Assembly (NCBI GenBank): GCA_017999195.1
Contig: JAGOBP010000287.1
Coordinates: forward strand, 1-5,805
From: Thermoflexales bacterium
Lineage (GTDB): Bacteria > Chloroflexota > Anaerolineae > Fen-1058
Direction of reading: 5' to 3'
DNA length: 5,805 nt
Below, piece after piece: positions 1 to 5,657 of this stretch. The notes under the pieces are model-generated. The model saw nothing but the letters and a program-made list of their open reading frames with translations, was not told the origin of the DNA and ran no database searches. Position 1 is the stretch's first letter; every line of letters begins with the position of its first letter. Both the position numbers and the translations under genes were made by a program.

Positions 1-114
1 GTGATAGGTTTTGCCATCCAGCGTGATGGTGTGCCGCACAAGGTGGATGTCGAGTTCTGGCATAAGTTCGGGCGGCAGGACCAAGTCCATGCCGGTGTCG
101 CTAACAATTTGCAT
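1..114 (-). CDS. DegV family protein, N-terminal 38 residues (cut by the window edge)
   Basis: The frame reads MQIVSDTGMDLVLPPEL at the N-terminus, then MPELDIHLVRHTITLDGKTYH to the edge. This matches the start of DegV (EDD-fold) proteins, usually close to 'IVTDSxxDLPPEL…GIxVVPLxVxxDGxxY', with the D-S/T motif at residues 6-7. Family knowledge: DegV proteins bind a fatty acid in a deep pocket, and in Firmicutes the FakB members present it to the kinase FakA; whether this member does so cannot be judged from a fragment. The ATG at 112-114 is supported by an AGGAG at 122-126, seven bases upstream. Two residues (V-L) appear inserted between the DL and PPEL elements, and the usual 'VVPL' is 'LVRH', so it may be a divergent subfamily. 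It lies 65 bp downstream of the DUF2877 gene on the same strand and probably has its own promoter at 171-200. The rest of the gene (about 240 residues) is outside the window. Confidence 0.8.
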   Translation of the reverse strand, partial: MQIVSDTGMDLVLPPELMPELDIHLVRHTITLDGKTYH

Positions 115-121
115 CGGAATT

Positions 122-126
122 CTCCT
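122..126 (-). promoter_or_regulatory. Ribosome binding site of the DegV-family gene
   Basis: On the minus strand the bases before the ATG at 114 read CCCCAGGAGAATTCCG. The AGGAG core with a 7-base spacer fixes the start codon. Confidence 0.75.
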
Positions 127-170
127 GGGGGTGTTGGTTTGATGAGGCAGCGGCGTCACTTACACTAATC

Positions 171-200
171 AGTATAGACCTAAACAGCCGTCAGCGTCAA
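171..200 (-). promoter_or_regulatory. Putative sigma-70-type promoter for the DegV-family gene
   Basis: On the minus strand, TTGACG (195-200) is followed after 18 bases by TATACT (171-176). Each hexamer matches the consensus at 5 of 6 positions. The -35 box lies inside the last codons of the DUF2877 gene and the -10 box just past its stop. Transcription would start near 164, giving a leader of about 50 bases before the DegV ATG. The DegV gene may therefore be transcribed separately from, or in addition to, the upstream pair. Prediction from sequence only. Confidence 0.5.
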
Positions 201-1040
201 CGCCAGGCCGATAAGTGCATCAACGCCCGATGAATGGCCCCAATCCAAAACGTACTCTGTGCACGTTGCGACTGCGGATTGGCCGGTGATCAGTCCAGTC
301 AGTACATTGATCAAGCGTTCATCGGCCTCGCCGTTGGCCGCGCACTCGATGAGATTCGCGCTGAGGGTGGTGGTGCGTTGATAGGCTGATTCGACAACGC
401 ATTGAGTGAATGCAGCCTGAGCGGAACGAAGTGAAGTCGAAGGCTGCGCCCGCCACGGCTTAAGCCCCAACAACACCCCGATCGTGACATCGTCGCCCGA
501 CGGCGTGAGGCCGCGCCCCAGGCCGAGTAGACTTTCGATCAACTCTGCGGCTTGATCAAAATCTGATTGCCGGATCGATTCACGCAGTTGAGTCAGCCGC
601 GCCAGCAGCGCGGCTTCATTCGTCGAAAGGGCTTGTTTTTCAGAGAAATCGAGTAAGTACAGCAATAGTACGCCGAAGCCAGTCGGCGTCTTGCGCGCCA
701 GCACACTTGACGCCAGTTGCTTTAGCGCGTCACGCTGGTCGGCCAGCGGACGTGCGATCAATGGCGTGAGCGGTTGCCACACATCCGCTGTCGAGAGATC
801 GACCTCGAAGGCCGGGAAGATCAATCGGGTGGGAGACAGCCGCACGTTGTCGCCGCTGGCGCAAACGAGTGGACTATCGACAGTGATCGTCAATGGCCCG
901 CGCCAACGCTCGACTGACACGAACAGCACGCGTCGATCAAGCGCGAGAAAGATTCCGCGCGACGTGACCCCGATCACTTTCGCCTCGCCACCGAAGTCAA
1001 TAACCTGCGCGGCGAGGCGACCCACACTGATTGCGTTCAT
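180..1040 (-). CDS. DUF2877 / AllH-family protein (oxamate carbamoyltransferase subunit-like)
   Basis: This 286-residue cytoplasmic protein has no signal peptide or convincing membrane segment. The family call rests on the motif GLGRGLTPSGDD at residues 173-184, the hallmark of DUF2877 (Pfam PF11392), followed by a hydrophobic helix, a TTTLSANLI segment near 223-231, and a C-terminal GHSSGVDALIGL near 268-279, in the family's order. The length is normal for the family. Family knowledge: E. coli AllH (YlbF) is such a protein and works with AllF (FdrA) and AllG (YlbE) as oxamate carbamoyltransferase in anaerobic allantoin use. Neither partner is visible here, so the substrate is unknown. The ATG (1038-1040) overlaps the TGA of the upstream large gene as ATGA, and no strong Shine-Dalgarno is seen (only AAAGA adjoining the ATG), which suggests translational coupling. 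The gene ends with TAG at 180-182. Oddity: residues 198-210 (AQPSTSLRSAQAA) are encoded by a dispersed-repeat-like inverted repeat (412-447). The family is fairly secure; the function is not. Confidence 0.8.
   Translation of the reverse strand: MNAISVGRLAAQVIDFGGEAKVIGVTSRGIFLALDRRVLFVSVERWRGPLTITVDSPLVCASGDNVRLSPTRLIFPAFEVDLSTADVWQPLTPLIARPLADQRDALKQLASSVLARKTPTGFGVLLLYLLDFSEKQALSTNEAALLARLTQLRESIRQSDFDQAAELIESLLGLGRGLTPSGDDVTIGVLLGLKPWRAQPSTSLRSAQAAFTQCVVESAYQRTTTLSANLIECAANGEADERLINVLTGLITGQSAVATCTEYVLDWGHSSGVDALIGLALTLTAV
412..447. repeat. 36-bp inverted-repeat element of dispersed-repeat type, inside the DUF2877 gene
   Basis: The arms GCAGCCT (412-418) and AGGCTGC (441-447) are exact reverse complements. 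The core is GAGCGGAACGAAGTGAAGTC (419-438). This resembles the family 'CTGAGCGGA…GTCGAAGG' that I recall as a high-copy short repeat in Chloroflexota and other genomes. It is 36 bases long, so it keeps the reading frame, and encodes roughly AQPSTSLRSAQAA (residues 198-210) just after the family's signature motif. Only one copy is present in the window, so its repetitive nature rests on memory of the motif. Confidence 0.55.
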
Positions 1041-4000
1041 TCTTTGTTGATGAGCGGCAAGAACACGCCAAAGTCGTTGTCGCTAATCGTCAAAGTCGCT
1101 TGTGAAAGCACGCCTAGCCCGGCGTTGACCGGCGCACTCAAGGCTAGATTCAGCGCTTCGGGCACTTCAAACTGTGCGTCGTTGACGATGGGCACACTGA
1201 ACGTGGCCGTGGTCAGCCCGGCCGTGATGATCAACGTATCGCTAATTGGCGTGTAGTCTGATCCGGCACTGGCTGTGTCATCACTGGTGGCATACTGCAC
1301 CGACACGTTGACTACGGCGGGTTGATCGAGCGTGACCGTAATCAAGGCCGTGCCGGCGCCTTCGTTGGCGAGGTAGGTGGCTGTACTGAATTGCACCTGC
1401 GGCTGATCGTCGTCGCTGATGGTGACTGTGGCCGACGAGGGGGCGCCCAACGTCGCATTGCTAGGATTGCTCAACGTGATGGTGAAGGCTTCGCTGTTTT
1501 CAACCGTCGGGTCATTCACGATGGCGACGTTGAAGGTCGTTTGCGTCACGCCCGGCGTAAAGGTCAACGTGCCGTTGGTTGCCGTGTAGTCAGCAGGTGC
1601 GGTGGCTGTGCCGTTGCTGGTGGCGTATTGGACCGTAACCGTGTACGGCGCGGCTTGATTGAGGGTCGCTGTGATTGGTGTTGAGCCTGCGCCTTCGCTA
1701 ACGCCGTATGTGGCCGAACTCAACGCGACGCTGGGTTGATCATTGTCGCCGATGGTGACCGTGGCCGATGAGGGCGCAGCCAGTGTCGCATTGCTGGGAC
1801 TGCTCAACGTGACCGTGAAGGCTTCACTGTTTTCAGCCAGGGCATCGTTCACGATACTCACGTTGAAGGTGGTTCGCGTCACACCGGGCGTAAAGGTCAA
1901 CGTCCCGCTTGCCGCGCCGTAATCACCGGGCGCGCTGGCCGTGCCGTTGCTGGTGGCGTATTGGACCGTAACCGTGTACGGCGCGGCTTGATTGAGGGTC
2001 GCTGTGATTGGTGTTGAGCCTGCGCCTTCGCTAACGCCGTATGTGGCCGAACTCAACGCGACGCTGGGTTGATCATTGTCGCCGATGGTGACCGTGGCTG
2101 ACGAGGGCGCAGCCAGTGTTGCATTGCTGGGACTGCTCAACGTGACCGTGAAGGCTTCGCTGTTTTCAACGACTGCATCATTCGCGATATTTACATTGAA
2201 AGTTGACAGCGTCACACCGGGCGTAAAAGTCAACGTTCCGCTGGCGGCTGCGTAGTCGCCGGGCGCAACGGCCGTGCCATTGCTGGTGGCATAGTTGACG
2301 GTGATCGTTGTGGCTGTGCTGATGTTAAGCGCGGCCGTGACGATGGCTGTGCCCGCGCTTTCGTTAACGTTGTAGTTGGCCGCGGACAATTGCACAGTGG
2401 GGTTATATGGCGCGCAGATGTACGTCAATGTCCTGATGTCCAATCCCCAACCATTCAAGGTGCCCCCATCCCCGGCTGCCACGTCGATCAGGGTCAACGT
2501 CCATGTACCCGCCTGGCTTTGCTCGTACAGACTGCTCAATCCACCTTCAGGGCGATAACTGCCCGTAAAAGGCGCAGTCCCGCTGCTAATTGCGGCCGCG
2601 GCCGCATCGTCCAGAATCGTATTGACGAAGTTATCACCATCGCCGCCGCGTTGAGTGATCAAATTGATCGAAGTGCCGGTGGGCGAAGTCAAATTGATCA
2701 CTAGATCAGAGTCCCAAGTGTGCGTGATACTGGTGAGGCGGACGTTCACGTCCCCGATCGTACCGGCGGCGCCGATCGAGAGCGTGGAAGTCACGCCCGT
2801 GGCGTTGTCATCAAGAACGGCTTTGGGCACATCGACTGACGTATAGGTGATCGGCGCGTTTAGCACCACCGCGCCAATCGGCACACTAAACGTTGTCACC
2901 CAGGTTTGAGCCACGTCATAGGTGGCCGTAAATACAAATGTCAACGCTGTGCCGCAGGGCTGAGCCGGGTTGACATTGAAGGTGAACAGCGTGGTATTGG
3001 TCTGAGTCGCTCCGGCCGCGATGTTGGCATAAGCCGACACCGTGTTGATGGCCGCAGCGCTGCCTGTGATCAAGCGCAGCGTGCTGGTGACGCCCGTGGC
3101 GGCAATCGCGCCGCCGTTGGTCAAGGCCACCCGTAGGCCCACCGTTTCACCGGGATCGATGACACCGTTGTTATTGCCAATGACTTCGCTGGCCGTGGCA
3201 TTGCCGCTAAGGACCGTGTCCAGCACGGCTTTGTACAAGCCTCGACCGTGCGTGGCGGCGATCAAGGTCTTGGAATTGAGCCAGAACAATTCATCCACCG
3301 AGACGTTAGCCGGGCCGTCCTGCGGCACCGTCCAAGTTGTGCCGCCGTCGTCACTGGCGAAAATACCGACCTCTGTGCCAACATACAGCCAATTGCTATT
3401 GTTGGGATTGATCACCAGGCTGCGCACAGGCACATCGGGCAGGCCGGTCAAGCCGCTGCCGGTGATGTCGCTCCAGGTCGCGCCGCCATTGGTGGTGCGC
3501 CACACATTATCGGCGCTGAAGCCGCCGAAGGTCACGTAGACCTTTTGGGTGTTCGCCGGATCGATCGTGATGCGCGTGACCTGTCGGCCGGGCAGGTTGG
3601 GCGTACCCAGATCAGCGCGCGTCCAGGTTGGGGTAACGACCGTGCCCGTGGTGGTCGAGTAAACATCGCCGTTGTTATGGCCCACCCAGATGAGATCGGA
3701 GTTGCCGGGCGCGACGGCAATGGCGCTGATGGGGCTATTGTTGGTGGTAGAGATTTTGATCCCGGCCCAGGTGGGCGTGGTGGCTTTGACGTTGTTCGAG
3801 CGCCATAGTTGAATCCCGCCGCCCAGCAACCGATTGGCGTCATTCGGGTCTAGGATGAACGGCGCGATGAAGTTGGCCGTGGAGTTCTGCGCGTCGAGAA
3901 TGCCGTTGTAGATGTAACTGGAACTTGCGCCGCCGTTGGTGCTGCGATGAATGCGCAGATAAACATATTCGCCGTAGAAGTAGTTGCTATTGGTGGGGTC

Positions 4001-5467
4001 GGCCGCGTTGTAGCCGCCGTCGCCGCCGAACATCGTCGACCAGGTTTCAGTGCCGCCGATGTAGCGCGGTGTGCCGTTATCTTGCGTGCCGCCGATGATG
4101 ACGCCGCTGCTGTTATTGCCCGCCGCGCCGTAGAATTGCGTGATGCCCAGGTTGTTGTTGAGTTCCTCCCAGCCGGAGATGCCCGCGACAGTGTACACGT
4201 TGTTGGCACGATAGATGCCGCCGTCGTTTCCGAAATACACCGTGGTATTAGTGATACCGTTGAAGTTTGGATCGTGAACGATGACGTGATGATCGGCATG
4301 GGCGGATTGCGGACTGTTCCACCACTGGCTGATTTGGGTCAGTGTGCTGCCGCCGTTGGTGCTGCGCCACAGATCGATGCCGCCAACGATCAGCGTATTG
4401 GGATTGGTGGGATCAACCCAGATGACGTTGTCGTACCAACCTTGTGTGCCCAGATAATTGCTGCCAGAACTGACCAGTGCGTACGATTGGCCGCCGTTGG
4501 TGCTGGAATAGATCGAGCCTGACGAGGCGTTGACGGAGGCGTACACAATGGACGGTGCGCTGGGCGCATGGGCCAATTCCACCCGGCCGCCCGTGATGCC
4601 GCTGGCGGGCGTCCACGCGGCGCCGCCATTCGTCGAATACCACACGCGCCCGAAATTGCCGCTGGCGACGGCTTTCAAATGGTTGGTCGGGTCGAAGTTT
4701 ACATCAAGCGTTTCAAGCGTGATGACCTGCGTCCAACTGAGGCCGGCGTCGATGCTGCGCCACGTGCCCGAGCGCGTCGCGGCCAGCAGGGTGGCCCCGT
4801 TCGGTGAGAGGGCCAAGCGGTTGACGTATTGCCAGTTGGCATCGGCTGTGGAGGCGAGTTGCGCCCAGGTCGTGCCGCCGTCGCTGGATTTGAAGACGCC
4901 TGCGCCGCGAATACCGTCCGCGTTGTAAAAGCCTTCGCCTGTACCGGCGTACATAATCGACGGCGTGACCGGATTTAGAACCAGCGTGGAGACGGCTAAA
5001 TTCGCCATGAAGTCATCGACGACTTGCCAGGTCGCGCCGCCGTCCAGCGTGCGCCAGATGCCGCCCGAGACACTGCCGATCCACATGGCATTGGTGTTGG
5101 TCGGTGAAATTACAATGGAGCGGATGCGCCCGCCGATATTGCCCGGCCCCAGCCAGGTCCACGCCATCCGGCTGATGCCGCCGCCCGATGGGCCGGTGGC
5201 CGCTGATTGGATCATCGCTTTGGCCTGCGCCACGCCGCGCGTCAGGCCATCCAGCGGAATGTCGCCTTTTTCATCTTGCAACGATATGCGCCGGAACAAA
5301 ACGGCTTCGCCCGGATGATCGGGGCGCGGGGCGTCGGCGTCGTTTTCCAGTGGTGTAGCAACGGGCCGGGCGGGCAGCGATCGGGCGGTGAACACCCAGA
5401 CGGCCACTAACGCCAACGATAACGCAGCCAAGATTCTCATCAGTGAACGGGCGTTGACGTCTGACAT
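1037..5467 (-). CDS. Large exported multidomain protein: Asp-box beta-propeller, P-domain, four Calx-beta domains
   Basis: A 1476-residue extracellular protein. Residues 1-30 form a signal peptide or anchor: arginines at 7 and 11, hydrophobic stretch 12-28, possible cleavage near A28 or A33. Residues about 105-747 form a BNR/VPS10-like beta-propeller. It opens with WLGPGNIGGRIRSI (105-118), has Asp-box-like motifs at 139, 193, 237, 277, 321, 368, 508, 657 and 704 (for example RTLDGGATW and KSSDGGTTW), HADHH at 390-394, GTQDNGT at 460-466 and the closing THGRGLYK at 739-746. Residues 752-866 hold a sandwich module with NNNGVIDPGET at 765-775, 873-1014 a P-domain, and 1023-1466 four Calx-beta domains. 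The protein ends FGVFLPLINKE. The ATG at 5465-5467 has AAGGAG six bases upstream. No catalytic set can be recognised: propellers of this type include sialidases and GH74 enzymes, but many are adhesive or structural. A cell-surface or matrix role is an inference. The gene overlaps the DUF2877 gene by four bases. Confidence 0.9.
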   Translation of the reverse strand: MSDVNARSLMRILAALSLALVAVWVFTARSLPARPVATPLENDADAPRPDHPGEAVLFRRISLQDEKGDIPLDGLTRGVAQAKAMIQSAATGPSGGGISRMAWTWLGPGNIGGRIRSIVISPTNTNAMWIGSVSGGIWRTLDGGATWQVVDDFMANLAVSTLVLNPVTPSIMYAGTGEGFYNADGIRGAGVFKSSDGGTTWAQLASTADANWQYVNRLALSPNGATLLAATRSGTWRSIDAGLSWTQVITLETLDVNFDPTNHLKAVASGNFGRVWYSTNGGAAWTPASGITGGRVELAHAPSAPSIVYASVNASSGSIYSSTNGGQSYALVSSGSNYLGTQGWYDNVIWVDPTNPNTLIVGGIDLWRSTNGGSTLTQISQWWNSPQSAHADHHVIVHDPNFNGITNTTVYFGNDGGIYRANNVYTVAGISGWEELNNNLGITQFYGAAGNNSSGVIIGGTQDNGTPRYIGGTETWSTMFGGDGGYNAADPTNSNYFYGEYVYLRIHRSTNGGASSSYIYNGILDAQNSTANFIAPFILDPNDANRLLGGGIQLWRSNNVKATTPTWAGIKISTTNNSPISAIAVAPGNSDLIWVGHNNGDVYSTTTGTVVTPTWTRADLGTPNLPGRQVTRITIDPANTQKVYVTFGGFSADNVWRTTNGGATWSDITGSGLTGLPDVPVRSLVINPNNSNWLYVGTEVGIFASDDGGTTWTVPQDGPANVSVDELFWLNSKTLIAATHGRGLYKAVLDTVLSGNATASEVIGNNNGVIDPGETVGLRVALTNGGAIAATGVTSTLRLITGSAAAINTVSAYANIAAGATQTNTTLFTFNVNPAQPCGTALTFVFTATYDVAQTWVTTFSVPIGAVVLNAPITYTSVDVPKAVLDDNATGVTSTLSIGAAGTIGDVNVRLTSITHTWDSDLVINLTSPTGTSINLITQRGGDGDNFVNTILDDAAAAAISSGTAPFTGSYRPEGGLSSLYEQSQAGTWTLTLIDVAAGDGGTLNGWGLDIRTLTYICAPYNPTVQLSAANYNVNESAGTAIVTAALNISTATTITVNYATSNGTAVAPGDYAAASGTLTFTPGVTLSTFNVNIANDAVVENSEAFTVTLSSPSNATLAAPSSATVTIGDNDQPSVALSSATYGVSEGAGSTPITATLNQAAPYTVTVQYATSNGTASAPGDYGAASGTLTFTPGVTRTTFNVSIVNDALAENSEAFTVTLSSPSNATLAAPSSATVTIGDNDQPSVALSSATYGVSEGAGSTPITATLNQAAPYTVTVQYATSNGTATAPADYTATNGTLTFTPGVTQTTFNVAIVNDPTVENSEAFTITLSNPSNATLGAPSSATVTISDDDQPQVQFSTATYLANEGAGTALITVTLDQPAVVNVSVQYATSDDTASAGSDYTPISDTLIITAGLTTATFSVPIVNDAQFEVPEALNLALSAPVNAGLGVLSQATLTISDNDFGVFLPLINKE
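1608..1835 (-). repeat. Near-identical 228-bp tract, copy A (pair with 1941-2168)
   Basis: By eye, 1608-1765 is identical to 1941-2098 over 158 bases. The adjoining 1766-1835 differs from 2099-2168 at four positions, all synonymous. The offset is exactly one Calx-beta period (333 bp). This copy spans the border of units 2 and 3 and encodes residues 1212-1287, identical to 1101-1176. Confidence 0.85.
1941..2168 (-). repeat. Near-identical 228-bp tract, copy B (pair with 1608-1835)
   Basis: Partner of the copy at 1608-1835, spanning the border of Calx-beta units 1 and 2. Identity ends sharply on both sides: at 1607/1940 the sequences diverge to several differences in 18 bases, and past 1835/2168 they diverge again. 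Confidence 0.85.
2426..2851 (-). other. Proprotein convertase P-domain (Homo B)
   Basis: It encodes residues about 873-1014. Diagnostic segments are ITHTWDSDLVINLTSPTGT (914-932), DNFVNTILDD (945-954), a YRPEGGLSSL stretch (971-980) and AGTWTLTLID (986-995), ending in NGWGLDI (1005-1011). In known proteins this jelly-roll follows a subtilisin-like or metalloprotease domain and aids folding or binding. Here no protease domain is present, so binding or structural use is the better inference. Confidence 0.85.
2870..3214 (-). other. Beta-sandwich module with 'NNNGVIDPGE' signature (CARDB/NEW3-like)
   Basis: It encodes residues about 752-866. The segment NNNGVIDPGETVGLRV, followed by LTNGGAIAATGVTSTL, matches a module common in exported bacterial proteins, which presents a calcium-loop-like start and then a CARDB/NEW3-type immunoglobulin-like sandwich. 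It often stands next to a P-domain. It contains one of the protein's two cysteines (C838). The family assignment is approximate. Confidence 0.5.
3227..5155 (-). other. Asp-box (BNR/VPS10-like) beta-propeller region of the large protein
   Basis: It encodes residues about 105-747. Nine copies of the S/T-x-D/N-G-G-x-x-W type Asp-box turn are seen; five of the nine carry Asn in place of Asp (STNGG or TTNGG), and the copies at 321, 368 and 508 also lack the final Trp. Spacing between neighbours is 40-54 residues for the first six, as expected for propeller blades, then 140 and 149 residues across the middle, where GNDGG (413-417), GTQDNGT (460-466) and GGDGG (481-485) occur instead. The number of motifs suggests ten or more blades, or two propellers in tandem as in sortilin-type and GH74-type proteins. 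Recurrent DNA GCCGCCGTTGGTGCTG (near 3929, 4350 and 4490) reflects the same Asp-box codons. Confidence 0.75.
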
Positions 5468-5473
5468 GGTTGG

Positions 5474-5479
5474 CTCCTT
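5474..5479 (-). promoter_or_regulatory. Ribosome binding site of the large exported protein
   Basis: On the minus strand the bases before the ATG read GAAGGAGCCAACC. AAGGAG with a 6-base spacer supports the start at 5467. Confidence 0.8.
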
Positions 5480-5510
5480 CAGATTTTAGGTTGTCGGGCT
5501 GCGTGAGTTT

Positions 5511-5539
5511 AGCATAAGCACCGGCAAATACAAAGTCAA
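5511..5539 (-). promoter_or_regulatory. Putative promoter of the large exported protein gene (and the coupled DUF2877 gene)
   Basis: On the minus strand, TTGACT (5534-5539, 5 of 6 consensus) is followed after a 17-base spacer by TATGCT (5511-5516, 4 of 6). The start would fall near 5504, leaving a leader of about 37 bases with the ribosome site. No operator palindrome is obvious. Confidence 0.5.
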
Positions 5540-5592
5540 AGCAGGGTTACTTTTCTCGGCTGGCTGCGACTATATCATGTCAGGCCGTTTGG

Positions 5593-5622
5593 TTGATGCG
5601 GCGGGCGGCTTGCTGTTATAAT
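5593..5622 (+). promoter_or_regulatory. Extended -10 promoter for the right-edge membrane protein gene
   Basis: TTGATG (5593-5598), an 18-base spacer, then a perfect TATAAT (5617-5622) preceded directly by TGT (5614-5616), the extended -10 element. Transcription would start near 5629, giving a leader of about 29 bases to the GTG at 5658. It is the strongest promoter match in the window. Confidence 0.65.
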
Positions 5623-5641
5623 CACCGCCACTCTGCAATCT

Positions 5642-5648
5642 GGGGAAA
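5642..5648 (+). promoter_or_regulatory. Ribosome binding site supporting the GTG start
   Basis: GGGGAAA lies nine bases upstream of GTG 5658. It is a moderate Shine-Dalgarno. No comparable site precedes the alternative in-frame ATG at 5712, and the frame is closed upstream by TAA at 5619-5621, so GTG is preferred. Confidence 0.5.
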
Positions 5649-5657
5649 CCATCAACC

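Larger units (their letters stand above)
1070..2401 (-). repeat. Array of four tandem Calx-beta domains (333-bp period)
   Basis: It encodes residues 1023-1466. Each unit begins with a P-x-V-x-(L/F)-S segment (P1023, P1134, P1245, P1356), spaced exactly 111 residues or 333 bp apart. Each carries NE/SEGAG near the start, QYATS or NYATS, a DY…GTLTF-PG strand (DTLII in unit 4), an END/ENSEAF-type stretch and an acidic DND or DDD end. Family knowledge: Calx-beta domains bind calcium through such acidic loops and in bacteria are typical of surface and adhesion proteins. Unit 4 is the most divergent; units 1-2 and 2-3 share a nearly identical tract across their borders. Confidence 0.9.

Noticed and set aside
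115..179. Possible terminator between the DUF2877 and DegV genes
   Set aside because: Only a tiny ACT-AATC-AGT symmetry is present, with no stable stem and no T-run, so no intrinsic terminator is supported.
691..1050. Plus-strand open frame of 119 codons opposite the DUF2877 gene
   Set aside because: It is antisense to a well-supported gene, has an Arg/Ser/Thr-rich shadow-like composition and no recognisable domain.
2591..2606. Perfect 16-bp palindrome TGCGGCCGCGGCCGCA
   Set aside because: It lies in the P-domain coding sequence and encodes a run of alanines (residues 955-959). Repeated GCN codons explain the symmetry without any site function.
3927..4505. Recurring GCCGCCGTTGGTGCTG segments that might be a dispersed DNA repeat
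   Set aside because: They encode the STNGG Asp-box turn of the propeller at the expected spacing, so they are protein-level repeats with shared codon use.
3042..4928. Several long plus-strand open frames opposite the large gene (up to about 190 codons)
   Set aside because: They are antisense shadows of a GC-rich coding region. Their translations are low-complexity or lack family features, and the minus-strand frame has clear domains throughout.
5563..5580. Minus-strand TATAGT as a second promoter for the large gene
   Set aside because: The -10 match is good, but no acceptable -35 box lies 16-18 bases upstream; the TTGACT/TATGCT pair nearer the gene is better.
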